A DNA stretch of 64,000 bases from Chiua virens (GCA_019787685.1 JAHNUO010000021.1:310001-374000), one strand, 5' to 3'. Positions 34,775 to 47,380 are shown, counted from the first letter of the stretch. Translations and numbers: made by a program. Notes: a model not told the origin generated them from the letters alone.

Positions 34775-37700
34775 TCAGGCTGGGGATAATGAGAAACAAG
34801 CTAGCATGGTTTGGTGAGGCTGGCAAGTGAGGGGTTTTGTGAGACCATTGGTGAGCATGTCAGCAGTAGGGACATGTGTGATCTTGAAAGTCCTGTCCTC
34901 AACGCACTTGTGTATGAAGTGGAACTGGGTTCTGATGTGGCAGCTCTGACCATGGAAGTGGGCCTCTCTCATGATAGCAATGGCAGCAGTGTTGTCAGAT
35001 AGGAGCTCTGTGGTTGGTGGCTCAGTGTCTCCATGAATACCAATGTCATGGGTGACATAGCACAACCACAGTCCCTGCTTGGCACCATGTGCAAGTGCAA
35101 TGTATTCAGCCTCGGATGATGATGTGGCCACATTGGTCTGCTTTTGCTGTTCCATGAGATGACTGCATTGCTGAGTTGAAAGATGTATCCAGATGTTGAT
35201 TGATGATTGTCTGTGTCGCATGCCCAGCTTGTATCTGTATGGCCTGTCAGGATGTCAGGATCAGCATCTGATACCTTGCCAAGAGTGAGTGCAAGGTCAT
35301 GTGTGCCCTGTAGGTACTTGAAAACACACATGAGTGCTTTCCAGTAGGTTTTTCTGGGGTTAGCACTGAATTGGCCAAGTTGGCTTGCAGCATAGGCAAG
35401 ATCAGGACGTGAGATGACTGCAAGCCATGTGATGCTGCTGAGGGCTTTGCGGTATGGGTAGTTTGCCATCTCCTTCTTTTCCTCGGTGGTTGTGGGGCAA
35501 TCTGCCTTTGTTAGGATGATCCCAGGTTCCATTGGCATGCTGACTGGATTGCATGTGTCCATGCGGAATTGTTTCAGCAGTAATTCAGCATATTGTGCTT
35601 GGGACAGTATGACAGTACAGTTCTCACAATTATTGGTGAGTTTCATGCCCATTAGCTAGTCTGGGTCTTTCGTTTTCATCTCAAAGAGGGTGTGGAGGAG
35701 TTGATGGGTGTCTTGCAGCATCTGTTAGGAGTTGGCAACAGTTAAGGCATTGTCAACATGGATTGTGGTGATGGCTATGTCACTGGAGGCAGTTTGGTGG
35801 ATATAGACAGTGGGGTCACACAGCATATGGGTGAAGCCATTTGTGGTTAGTGTCTGGTTCATGTATTTATTCCATAGGTATGAACCTTGCTTGATCCCGT
35901 AGAGGCTGAGTAGAAGCTTTGCAACTTTGTCTGTGCCATCTGAGAAGCCTTCAGGTTGTCATATGTAGATCTCATGGTTGATCTCACTGTGCAGGAATGC
36001 ACCAGTGACATTGTCTTGGCCATGATACCATCCATGTGCTGTTGCATAATGTAGGATTACACAAAGTGAATTGAGTCACACAGTTGGGGAGAATGTGTCG
36101 CTGTAGTCAATGCCAGGGATCTGGGAAAAACCTTGTGCAACTAATTAGGCCTTGTATCATGTGATCTCACCATTGGGACCATGTTTGATCACATAGGTCT
36201 AGCGGCATCCAATTACTTTGCAATCCTTTGGCTGGTCGACAAGTTCCCATGTGCCTTGCTTTTGCAGGAGGTTGTACTCCTCATGCATTGCTTTTTACCA
36301 TTCATTGGCATCAGGGCCTGAAGTGGCTTTGTGGTAATTGCATGGCGTGTCTTTGCCATGGATAGCTATGTAAGCCAGTTGGGCAATATCCTGGGTACCA
36401 GTTTCTGGTGGTTGGACTAGTTCTGTAGCTACTTGTTGTTTCTGTGCTTCTCATAGGGCCTTGCATTCTGCATGGGCCTCTAATTCTTTGGCTGCTTGTT
36501 TATCTGCTGCTTCCTTCTTCCACGACGGTTGGGTTGCACATTGTAGAAAACAAATAATAGGTGGTGAGAAGAAAGGTGAGGTGATAGGTTTGTCCCAAGG
36601 GGGGTTATACTTGAAGGGATTGAAGGATTTGGGTTTGTCTATGAGTCCTAGAGGCTTTTGAACAATCTGGAATGAAAAGCAGTCGATGGAAAAGTATCTG
36701 GGTGGAGTTGAGGCAATGAGAGGATTGATTTAAATAGATAAGATGCAAGGGAATGATAGGACAAGGCAAAAAAAGATATCCAGCCCACTCACACACAGGA
36801 GAGTAGACAGGTGATCTCCTGAATGCAGAGAGATGCTATTTAATGTTAGAAAACATGGTTTTATAGTCCTGGGCACAACCCAGGACTGTTAAAGGCAATC
36901 TGATCCTAGGTAAGTATACAGAATTGATATAAGATGAGTATTTAAGAAAAGGAATGTCAAGCTTTGTAGATAACAAAATGAAAGGAAGATGCTATGATAG
37001 GAACAATCTTAATAAGGCCTAATCGAATAGGACAAGTTAAATCAGATGAAATGGAACATGTACAATGAAACCCGGATTAGATCATGTTGACTTGGATTGG
37101 ACTTGGATTGAATTCAGATGATCTGTAAATACTGGGCATAAAACTGGACTGGCACAAAGTTGATGGTGGATGAGATGGGAGGTAATAGGATATGATGGAG
37201 AGTCAGGAAAAGGTATCCTGCAAACAATGTTCAGATTGACATGGAGGTGGCAGTGGGGTTGAGTCTGCTGGTTGGCCTTCTGTGTCATAGTTGGTGGTTG
37301 TGATGGTCAGGATGGATGTCCCAGTGTTCACCCCCTCATTCTGAGCATCAGTTGGGGGGAGGTCTGAGTCTGCTGGTGGGTTGGACACCCCCTTGCTTGA
37401 AGCAGGGTTGGTAGTGTGATCAGATATTTTCTTGTATACAATCACATCTTGGGATATAGTGAATCTGTGTTTGGATGGGATCCAGACTTTATAGGCCTTG
37501 GATCCACGTTCAAAGCCACATAGAATTCTGTCAATGGAGTGTGGATCAAGTTTTTGTCAGAGTTCAGGGGGGATATGTACATATGTGGCAGCAGGATCCG
37601 AAGACTTATAGGGTAGAGACTCAGAGGCTGGGTTTGCGACTATAGAAGGCTTCATTGGGTGTGGTTTGTGTGAGTGCTTTGGTAGGGCAGCAATTGCAGA

Positions 37701-37778
37701 TGCAATTGACATATTCATGTGCTTCAGGCCAGAAGCCTTTTGACATCTTGGTGTGCTTGAGCATTGCAAGTGCACTTT
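34775..37778 (-). pseudogene. Ty1/copia polyprotein remnant
   Basis: Read on the minus strand from high to low coordinates: an integrase end with KMSKGFWPEA and LTQTTPNEAFY and a VFGS-like stretch (about 37770-37560); a linker (37445-37203); a family-B LTR insertion (36542-37222); a reverse transcriptase with QPEGFSDGT and LYGIKQGSYLWNKYM (about 35990-35870) and a mutated HVDNAL box (about 35750); then SLGQFSANPR; and RNase H with NVATSSSEAEYIALAHGAK (about 35130) and LSDNTAAIAI. There are many stops and a frameshift at the RT/RNase H junction near 35165. Gag, protease and most of integrase are missing, and the 5' side is cut at 37779 by the KDZ element. Dead element. Confidence 0.88.
36542..37222 (+). 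mobile_element. LTR, family B, inserted in copia pol
   Basis: It runs from TGTAGAAAAC to GTATCCTGCA and matches 4178-4884 along almost its whole length, but it lacks the last ~25 bp. The flanks (CACAT before, AACAA after) do not form a target duplication. It separates the copia integrase and reverse transcriptase parts. Confidence 0.78.
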
Positions 37779-38209
37779 CACCTCAGGCAGCACTTTTAGG
37801 GAGCAATAGTGGTCTGTGAGACCCATTTTCCTTGTAGGCGGAAATACCTCTGAGAGAGCCAACATCCTGAGAGCCTCCTATATGTGATACGGTGTGAATC
37901 ATTCCAGGAAGCCATCTTAGGACCTCTTGAGTGCCTCTCATTGTGCATTATGTGCCTCCCAGACCTTAATTGGACATTCATGAATATCTCCATTTTGCAG
38001 TGCCTCTTGAGCACCTCTTGGTACTGGTTGCAGACCACGTCAAGACCTCTCTCCCTCACTCTTTGCCCATGTGTTGCCTTGACCTCCCATTACAGCTTGT
38101 GGACCTCACCAGACCTCCCTGAGCCTCTTGCCTTGCGCATCATAGCTACGTGTGAATGTGTCTTCAAAATTTCTTGAAAATACCATGTTACCATGATCAA
38201 CCTATGAAT

Positions 38210-41200
38210 ACAACCATGCCACCAAGGGCTGGCACTCAACACGCCCAAATCACATTGTTTGGTCTCGGCAAACACTTCAAGAGTCCAAAGCATCCTAGAG
38301 ACAAGAGTCAGATGCAGAGACATGTAGAGATACCAGGACAGGCTTCCAAACATCAATGCCTGTTGGAATGACTCAAGCAACTCCAAAAGAAAAGTCCACA
38401 TGCTGTCAAAGAGGATGACAGTGTGCTTGCCAATGATGTCCTGGACATGGACATCAACAACTTCACCACAGACCTAGACCCTGGGGACAACAACTATATT
38501 CCCAGTGATGCTGAACCAGAGGCGATTGTCCTGGATGCTCACCAACCAACCTTCCAGGATGCTCAAAATCTCAGCCTTGGTCCCAAAACAGAAACCACAA
38601 AGTTGAGCTGATGTATCCTTCCTGACATAACTGCCAAACACTTGTATGCAAACTGGAAGGAACTCATTCTGACTCTTGTTTTGCCCCACCTACATTATAT
38701 GTCCAGAACACTTGGGAAACTGTTGCCACCAATCCTGCAGTTTATCTCCCTCTGCAAGATTGGCAACTGCCTATGCAAGACTACCAAACTGCTTGGTCTT
38801 CATTTTGACCATATGTTCATGCCATCTCAGTTCTATTCATAAGCCTCAGTAACATCACCCAGATTTTGTTACCATTGAGATCACAAGCTGTGACTGTGCA
38901 ATGGCAGCTCAGGTGCTCCTTCACTTTGGCCTTTTCCCCATTGCTCTATCTTAGCCTTGTATGGCCATCTCCGTTGAGTTGCTGGCACTTATTGAGCACT
39001 CTTTGAGTGGTTGTAACAACCTAGAACAAACATGGACTATAAGGAAACTTGTGGAATGGTTGTGGTCAGTGATAAAGAATGAATGCAAGTGAGTCCAATG
39101 AGTGAGGCGAGAACTACGAAGGGAATCAAGTCTAAGGACTGTGCCAGAGATCAAAGGGAGAAACCCAAAGGTGAACTTTGTTAGAGTTCCCTTGGTGCTA
39201 CATTCACATCTTATATACTAAGTGTACATCAGAGTTACAATCGGAGTATGAATTACATAGATAAGTAGAAGTGTCCTGATTGGTTGATAAGGTGAGAATA
39301 CATGAGGTATTGGCATGTATGTGAGTTATAGATAAGAGCATGAGGGAACAATGCAGTAACAATGTTGTATAAGCATGTTATGAGATAAGCACTGCTTTAT
39401 TAATAGATATGAGTCATATGGAATCATGGTAAGAGATAACATGTGAATACATGTGTGTTGTGCATGGGTTACGACAATGTGTGATAACACATGTCTAATG
39501 ATGATGATATAAATATCATAATGTGGCAGCCAATGGGGTTAGGTCCTGAGGACAGCCTTGACATGAGGCAAAGTGTGCCATAATAGATAATGTTATCTTG
39601 TATAATGGAGTAGAGCATTGAGTAGGAAGGCAAAAGAATAATGGTAAAATGTGATTGTAACAGCGGTTATGTGACACTGTCAATGCACTTGCTTCTGTGT
39701 TACATACACACTATGTCTAGCATGGGTTTCGAATAGTCAACAAGAATGTATGTGCTTATCTATCTTGTCATGTTTTGTGCCTAACCAAATTGCAGGGAAT
39801 GGCAATCCAGGAACCCTTCCGACGCAGTCTGGGATCTGCAGTTCAGTGGTATGCCATACTCCAGGTAGAAGTGGACCAGAGAATTGAGGCCACTCTCCAA
39901 ATCTGTTGTGATCATGTAAGGATTGTGAAAACACAACCCTTCTCAACAACACCAACCTTGACTCCTTGCACACCTATTCAGTATTTGCCATCTGTGATGC
40001 CCCACCATTCCTCTTCCACAACACCTGTGCACAATACACCTACACCCACTTCCACCTCCAACATACCTGCCTCCAGCAAGCAATCACTTACTCCTGGAAG
40101 CTGTGCATTGATTCTTGTCCAATGATGCCCAGCATGCTTTGGAGGAACCCTCTTTGGTTGATCAATTGCCCATGGTGGGGATATCCACATTGCTACAGAT
40201 GGAAATTTTCATTACCACCATTGTCGTTCTGCTGGCTATAGCCCTTCATTTTATGGCCCAGCTTACTTCCTTCCTAAATGGCAAGTTGATGAAATGGGCA
40301 TGCATATTGAGAAGCAAAGGAAGAAACCATGTGAGGTCTGCCAGCCAGTTGTGCCTGATGACATGATTGACTCTTGCAAAGCTTCTTATGAAGCTGCCAA
40401 CAGGAAGAAGCAGAAGGCCTCCATGGATAGCTTTGATGATATGGGCCTCATGGCATTGATCTGTCAACACGACATACCACTGTTTTTTGCAAACATAGAC
40501 ACACCTGGAGAGCAGCAGAAGTATGTCCTAACACTCATCAGTCATCTATTCACCTTGCTGCCATCTCAGGCAATGGTGGTCATACTGTACAATGTTGGAT
40601 ATGTCATTGAATGATCTCTCTTGATGGTGAGCCTTCATTCCTTATTGTAGCACGGTGCTGATAATTTTAGCATAACATCTTTCCCCCACACATTGTGTCA
40701 CACCTCCATTTCACCACAACAGCAATGCATGCTTATGGTCATGACTGGGCCTGCCAACTCACGTACAATCCATGTATAGTTGTCGGTCTAGGCCTCTCGC
40801 ACAGTGAAGGTACTGAATGTCTTTGATTGTGTCTGATTAAATTGATTGGAATAGAGTTCTCCTCTTCAGTAAGACCTGAAATCTTGATATTTACATAACT
40901 CTACTAATGAGTCTGAATTAGCGACAACAACAAATCTGGTTGATCAATCGTCAAGCCATGGCCATTGGAGCAGAGATGTGAGATGACCTGGGAGAGTGGA
41001 TTAAACAAAAGCTTCGCCGTAGAGTGCAAGAGCAGAGCAGAGTGGCTGAAGATCAGATTGTGGATTGTGGTGTCCCTATCAAGGAACTCAGGACTCAATG
41101 GGCTTCTCAGAAGGAGTCCCAACTGTCAATTCAAGCTTGTACATGACTCCTTTATTGCTGGCTCCTGAGGTGACCATGGTTACCAGATGTACCCACATGA

Positions 41201-42480
41201 CTAAAAAAAGAACTCGATGCTGTTTTGGCACTTTAAGCTGACATCAATGCCACTGTCAAGGCTGTTCAGAGTGTGAAAACCGCCATAGGGAAGGAGAGCA
41301 ACTCCAACAACACATTGGATGCACTAGGCAGCCTAGAGCAGACACATGACCACTTGCTGACAAAGGTGGATGTTCTCTATGCATCCCTTAATGTTTGTGA
41401 CAAGTTTCCTGAACTCAAAGGTGTCAGTCTCGACTTTGTACGGATTCTCCTTTTGGCATGGGACTTGAAAATCAACATCAGGAAATGTGCTATTGACAGT
41501 TTCTTTGAATAGGACAAACTAGACTGAGCAGTTGGTGGAGCACAGAAAGCATTAGGTAATCATCACATCCTTGTAATTCCATTCTTCTGATCTCGCTGTA
41601 AATTGTGCTAGGAACAAAACTCCACCAACAAACATGGAAGGCGATTGCAAAACAACAGCCTGCACTCATGAGTGCAATCTGAAAGTTCAATTCATATTGC
41701 AAGCAACTGGAAAGACTTTATGATCCCACCTCATCCGTCCCCCTCCCAACACCCCTCCCGACCAAGCTTAATGAACTATGAAATCACCAATCCTTGATGG
41801 AGGATGTTTGGATCTCACTGTCAGAAGGAGAAATTCCATGATGAATAGATGACCAAGATGTTTGCAATGGCATCCATGCAATGCTCAAGCAAGACCAATG
41901 CTTAGAAGAGCACCACCATTTGGATATGGAAGCAGACAATCTTTGCTGTTGGTATGGTGTTGAGCTTGTGTCAGTGGAGCTTGCATTGCACACTGAAGAA
42001 AGTATGTCTTCTCAACATGCAAAATAAGGAAATTACTGATGATGATTAGATGAAACATTCTACATTGCATTACAGCAACAACATAAACAACTTTTAACTT
42101 TAGCCTCAACATGGTTGAACCCATTGGCTTTGAAGACGTGATTTGACAGCCAGATCAAGGAAGCGAAGGCACTAGTGGTCACTTTGTCTGGTGGAGCCCC
42201 CAAAGTCATGCTCTTGTGGCTCAATCCAACCATTGTCGAAGCTCCAGATAAGACACCTAAGGAGACAAACCCTCATGAAAACAACATTCCTAGAGGTCTG
42301 AAAATTGAAGGAGGTATAGAACCTGAACACACAGTCTTGATTGACTACCTTACAGCACCCAGTTTGGGTGAGAACGATATATATGAAGACACTGATGAGA
42401 GAGTACTTCCCTTTAGATTTATTTGGGAAGTACAAAAGGTACAGTTCACCTTCTTCATGTGGTTTCATTCCTGACATTGA
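38210..42480 (+). pseudogene. KDZ-type transposase, decayed
   Basis: The order matches the Kyakuja-Dileera-Zisupton transposases of Agaricomycetes. An acidic N-terminus (about 38420-38600) is followed by a region with YMSRTLGKLLPP and ISLCKIGNC (about 38700-38770). After an LTR at 39012-39662 come QEPFRRSLGSAVQWYAILQ (about 39810) and the core DIHIATDGNFHYHHCRSAG (about 40180-40230). Then IDTPGEQQKYVL (about 40495), SHSEGTE near the third acidic residue (40816-40818), and a C-terminal helical part with LYASLNVCDKFPEL and RILLLAWDLKINIRKC (about 41370-41490). Decay is clear: the Asp expected in the LYDVGC motif is Asn (40591-40593), the Cys is Tyr (40600-40602), a TGA stands at 40825-40827 where Trp is expected, and further stops follow. 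It cannot be functional. Confidence 0.85.
39012..39662 (+). mobile_element. Solo LTR, family A, inside the KDZ transposase
   Basis: It runs TGTAACAACCTAG...GATTGTAACA (651 bp), the same family as 22027-22667. The flanking five bases are GTGGT (39007-39011) and GCGGT (39663-39667), a target duplication with one transition. KDZ protein sequence continues on both sides (EHSLSG before, YVTLSMHLLL after). It therefore inserted after the KDZ element was in place. Confidence 0.88.
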
Positions 42481-42639
42481 TAGGACTTGAAATTTGATCC
42501 AACCCTGATTGATTCACAAGGCCGTATCCCCATGGTGACTGGTCATACTACTGTGAAGAAGTGTGCCACTGTCAATGGCTTCCCATCCCTCTTGTTTGAA
42601 AGTCTGGACATATCCCAGCTATCCTTGTCTATAGCATGT

Positions 42640-43320
42640 CTTAATGACGTCTGCATTAATGGGTGCATTCCGCTACTCTTCTCAGCCCTCATGATTCCTG
42701 TAAACCACAACTTCACTGTCTTTTCAACCCACCACCTGACTCACATTCAGTACCACACCAGCAATCACATACTCTGGAAATCCACTGCAAAGATGAACTT
42801 CTGGAAGAAAGATATTTGGATTATCCCCATCCATCGACCATTGGTGTCTCATTGGGTTCTTTGTATCACATGTCTATCCAATTGAGAACTCCACCTTTTC
42901 GATAGTTTGGGTGAACAGAAGCCATGGCAGAGTGACATTTGGGTTTGTACTGATGTAAGTGTATCTGACATTCTTCTGACCTTGGCATTCCAGAATGTTA
43001 TGGAACTTATTACTCAATTGATGTCACTTGTGAAAGAGACCTTCTCGAATGTCCAAATTGATGACCATCCATGGATAGCACACCTGTTGATAGTACATTC
43101 CCATCCCCTTCTGTTGAAATTCTGTTGACTTTTGCTCTAGACTGTTCCATTGCAATTGAATGGTTATGATTGTGATGTCTGGCTTTTGGTGGCAGTGGTA
43201 GCAGTTCTGTGTGGTTACGACATCATGGGCCTGAATGAGAAAAACATATCATATTTTTGCCAGTATTTACAAGCACTAGTATTGTTCCTCCCTGTTCAGG
43301 AGCCATCTAGTTACCAATAG
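42640..43320 (+). pseudogene. Ulp1/C48-type SUMO protease domain of the KDZ element
   Basis: Ulp1-like cysteine proteases cut SUMO-type modifiers and are often carried by KDZ elements. The frame shows LNDVCINGCIPLLFSA (about 42640-42685), WIIPIHRP then SHWVLC with the catalytic His at 42850-42852, LHLFDSLGEQKPW with the catalytic Asp at 42901-42903, and QLNGYDCDVW with the nucleophilic Cys at 43171-43173. All three triad residues and the Gln before the Cys are still encoded. A TGA at 42883-42885 lies between His and Asp, and the region 42960-43140 changes frame, so the gene is broken. It may have been fused to the transposase or be a separate gene. Confidence 0.8.
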
Positions 43321-43390
43321 GGATTCTCACCGTTCTCTAATATAGCAGCTTCAATGCAATAAAATATATGACCTGGGCTTGCCAGTGGAA

Positions 43391-43740
43391 TCAACTCTTG
43401 GCCACCTCTTTGTGCCTCTGTGCTTCACATGTGATGGTTAGATTGTTGAGTTGCTCCCATTGAGCAAACACGTTAGCAGCAATCTGATGGACATCCTGCA
43501 TAAGTTTCATCCTTTCTCCTGTGCAATATCTTTCTTTGCAATGATTTCTCACTTCAATTTCTAGATGACACCATTGGCTGAACATCACATCCATGAGGTT
43601 CTTGGTGAACTGCTCCTCTTCTTGGGTGTCGGCTGGCTTGGGTTGTGAATAAGGTGGGGCTTTATCCCAGTAAGCAAGCTCAGATTCATCTACCTCATCT
43701 GCCCTATGGGATGCCTGATTAAATAAGTGTGAATCTGGAA
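43391..43740 (-). pseudogene. Unrecognised minus-strand coding fragment
   Basis: A charged frame contains EVDESELAYWDKAPPYSQP followed by HLEIEVRNHCKERYCTG and ANVFAQWEQLNN. Composition is protein-like and helical, but I recognise no family. It lies just beyond the KDZ protease on the opposite strand and may be cargo of that element. Confidence 0.3.
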
Positions 43741-43849
43741 GCGGTACTCTTGTGAGTGTGATCAGAGAGGGTGGAAGACAATCAGGACCTCTGTAGTTGA
43801 TTAGATATGGTCAGAGGATCAATTCAGATAGAATATATGACCTCAATCA

Positions 43850-44620
43850 TTACTTACTCTGTTGTCTGAGCATCCGACTCGGAGCCAGCCTGAGCAGTGT
43901 TTCACTGCTGCTTAGTACTAACATATGCTGCCCAATTCTGTGTGCTGTGCCACTGGCGCCCTCTGCATGTTTTTGGTAGAATACATAAGTACCCAGACTG
44001 TGGAGTGAGTGCTCACTTTGATGTCTGAGCATAACTGTGATACTGGATGCAGTGAGCTGCCTGTTTCTCTGTGAGGGTGAAATATTTCGCTTGTTGACCC
44101 ATAGTAGGAACACCTCAGTTACTCCAATACCCACATAGTATTTGCTATGGCTACTGTTGACTGGCTGCAGTCTTTCTGACTCGGACATCCACTGCCACAT
44201 TCTTTGGTCTATTCTCGTTATTCTGGCACCTTGCAATGTTATCGTGCTCATTCCCCCTAACTCTGACAGTTATAATTGGCCCTGGGTATACCCCATGTAT
44301 TCTGTGTTATTCAGTAGGACATTTATTCCTCAGCTGATTGGCCCAGTAACGATGAGTGGTCAGTTGGACTGTTATTCCTCATGTGATTGGTTGTGTGGGC
44401 TATGGGGATCCAAGTGCACCACCAGGGTACACCCAACACTTCTCTTCCTCTCACTATTAAAATCATGGATGCTATCCAAATTCCGAACCACCCACCTTCA
44501 ACCTCCTGCCCACCTCAAAATTTCCACTTGTGATGTCTTCCAACTCCAAATCAAATACTAGTGTAGACCCTATTGACTCTTGCATGCACTTATCAACAGT
44601 TCTTAAACTTTCAATCTCTT
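43850..44620. other. Weakly coding spacer
   Basis: One 133-residue minus-strand frame (44251-43850) has no recognisable motif. Nothing else is supported. Confidence 0.3.
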
Positions 44621-44624
44621 TAAG

Positions 44625-44990
44625 TATGTGTCCTCTCTCTCTCCCAGACTCCCAGTTCAAGGCGTTCTAACTTCTAACTATGTGACAGGCCTCATGTGTC
44701 AAATGCATGACCTCCTGGGAGAATTGACGTACACTACATGTCACCTTGTCGATGTCCTTACTCAGTTGGAGAACCAGACCACCAGGAAGCTGGAATTTCC
44801 CACTCAATCAGTGGCACTTTGACAACTTGCCACCACACTAAGTTTGTGTCATCTATTTGTCTCTCCTTGTTCAAAGCTTTCTAACTTGTAGCAGAGCTCG
44901 TCTGTCAGATGCATCGACTCTTGGGAGAGTCTACTGACGTTGCAAGTCAACTAGTTGACAGCCTTGATGGCTTGGAAGTCAGCGACAAGT
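44625..44990 (+). repeat. Diverged duplicated segment with coding-like pattern
   Basis: Two blocks (about 44630-44790 and 44860-44985) each read, on the plus strand, a CTCTC-rich acceptor-like tract, TTCAARGCKTTCTAACTT, then a peptide of the type LMCQMHDLLGE / LVCQMHRLLGE ... LVDVLTQLEN / LVDSLDGLE. They look like two copies of one exon. I do not recognise the protein. Confidence 0.5.
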
Positions 44991-44999
44991 CGAGCTTAC

Positions 45000-46600
45000 C
45001 ACTTCTCCAAGTTTGCCTCGTCCCACACCGCATGCCACTGTAACAACACAGATTCCAACACAGATTCCCCAGTCTGTAGGCATGACCACGTGAAGACTCA
45101 ATGGTCTTGCATGCAAGGTGGCTGCTGCTGATTTCAACCCCAATGGTCCCTTTAGTCTTTTTGTGCTGGGGGGAACTTACATTGGATGGTCCAACACAAG
45201 CCACGTACAACAATTTCCTCTATGATTTTCTGAAACCAGGAGCCACAGGGCAGCTCTTTCTTGTTACATTTGGATGATGTGTGAGTATTTTCACCTCATG
45301 GTAAGTCTTATTGCTGTCAACATAAGCATACTAAGTGTCGTGATCAGGCATTGAGTTTTCCCTCACATTTCTTCAGTGAGTAATGCTGTATATATTGAGG
45401 TGGGCAGTGTCAAAGAAGGCGTGCTATTGCTTCACAAGTCTATCAATAATGATGAGGTACAATGGCTGCAGGGGTGAGTAGATCAAAAGTAGATAAATTT
45501 GTTCTTGAATTTTCAATTATCATGTGGGTTAGCATTCACACGGCCATGGGTCTATGCAATGTGGTTTGAATACATTAAATTGAATGACCATCTTCTGCAT
45601 CCATTGCATTCAAACATGCGAGAATAGTAAGTATGATGTGATCTTCACTCCTGCAACAGACTAAAATCAATTGCCTGGTACAAAGCAATACCTGGACCTT
45701 CCTCTAAGGCCCATCTGCCAGTTCACAATGTAAGTTCACTTCAGGCTTTGAAGGACAGCAGTGACTTACTTCACCACCAACATCGCAAAGATCTCAATAT
45801 TGTCTGTGTTGATAGGGAGTGGCGCATCTCCACCTTCCATGCAAACCATAGCCATGAGATACTTTTCTCTGCTCATGCCACTCAACCTGACATCTCCTTG
45901 ATGGATCAAAAGCACCTCCACAGACTCTCCATTGTGAACAGCTGAATGAACATGATGGGCCAGTAAGTCCCCCTCTATGGAGGTGCAAGATCCTGCTTCA
46001 TGGAGCTGATTTCGATGTTCATCATACAACTCGTCAACCAAGACTACGCTGAAGTCATTCAAGTTGAGGGATAGGTAGAATGTAATGGCCCTCACATAGG
46101 TTTTTGGGTTAAGAAAGAAGACACAGTCGGGTAGGAGTCCAAAGATGTGAGTTGTCATGGAGAGATTGATATGAATTTGATGTAAGTGCCACTTTCACCC
46201 TGTATTTATTGTACCCTTCCTGACCATGCTTATCATCCTGAGAAGGCTTGTTGTGCCACCTCTGTACCGTATCATGATTCACATTCAGATCTTGACTCAC
46301 ATCTGTCCCTATTGCGTGTGCCACAGGGAAGACAGGCAAACATTCTGTTTTTGTCAAGCTGGTCCCTGATACCACAGGCCTGAGTAGCTTGTTACAGGTT
46401 TGTTCCATCATTCTCTGTGTACCTGGGGAGACTAATGTGTAGTTCTACTTGTAGACACCAGGACTTCTCAGGATCTCATCCCATGCTTTCTTTGGTGAGA
46501 AGGATCACTTCACATCAAGATCTTGGCCACACTTGGCACATGTTCTATTTTACCCCACAGAAGGATACTTAATGACAAATCTCTCAAAACTGCAGGTTTG
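45000..46600. other. No recognisable gene
   Basis: Short frames on both strands, including a 130-residue minus frame at 46158-45766, show no known motif. GT-AG-like signals are present, so decayed genes are possible. Confidence 0.35.
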
Positions 46601-47380
46601 CAGGCTTGTATGGTAGAGGTTGATGCTTAAAGGGAGTCTGAAGAGGGTTGATTTGGCTGCTTGCCCTCTGTCACGTTCAAAAGGCCTCTGTGAGCCTCCC
46701 TGGTGCCTCTGCCATCCAGCCGTTCTGTTCCACACCTGTCCTATTGGTTGGTTTTTTGTCAAGTCGTCTAATAACATCGCTAACTTACCTCTGAATCAGA
46801 GCATTCTATTTTTTTTCAGTTTAGTTGGCATCAAATCCCCCCCTTTTGTCTTTTGTCTTTTGTCTTATTTTTTTGAACTTCTGGTGAGTGGTTTATTCCG
46901 ACATATGTATTTGAGCTAATCTTGCACACCAGTCCACACTTCTCTGTCATATTTTGACTTCTTTCTTGCAATTGTTGCATCTTGGTATGTTCATCTCATT
47001 CATCTTTGTGCCATCTTGTTGACTTTTGCCAAGAAATGGCATGTCAATCACATTGTCAATCAAAATCCCCTGTGCTGCCAAACATGGCACACCAGGCTTC
47101 AATCTCCTCTGAAGCCACTGAAAATTTGTGTGCTCCAAGTCAGATTGGTGGAGGCCATTGTCAGCCTTCACCAATACTGTATGAGACCCCTACTCAACTT
47201 TGTCATCACATCAAAGCCATTCCCCCATGACACTGGACTCATTCAGCAGGCAGGGACATGCCGAGCTTGGTTGGTCAAAGGAGACTTACTGCCTGAAGCC
47301 TCTGATGAACCTGCCCATGTCATTTCAGCCCATTCAGTGACTCCACCTGCACATGAGGACAATTCTGACGGCTATTCCCC
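46601..47380. other. No recognisable gene, low-complexity patches
   Basis: A GCCTCTGTGAGCCTCCC-rich patch at 46680-46720 and T-rich runs at 46808-46870 (TTTTGTCTTTTGTC repeats). Nothing codes for a recognisable protein. Confidence 0.35.

Larger units (their letters stand above)
37779..43330 (+). mobile_element. KDZ transposon, right end not found
   Basis: The left end starts CACCTCAGGCAGCACTTTT, as in the element at 24028, followed by a GGTCT...AGACC hairpin and TTTTCCTTGTAGGCGG. Its subterminal region (37890-38130) repeats CCTCTTGAG and GCCTC words. It encodes a KDZ transposase and an Ulp1-like protease on the plus strand. I found no matching right end before the window closes, so the right boundary given is only the end of the protease. 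Confidence 0.7.

Noticed and set aside
37779..47000. A right terminal repeat for the KDZ element
   Set aside because: I looked for the complement of the CACCTCAGGCAGC end and of the GGTCT...AGACC hairpin and saw no convincing match before the window ends.
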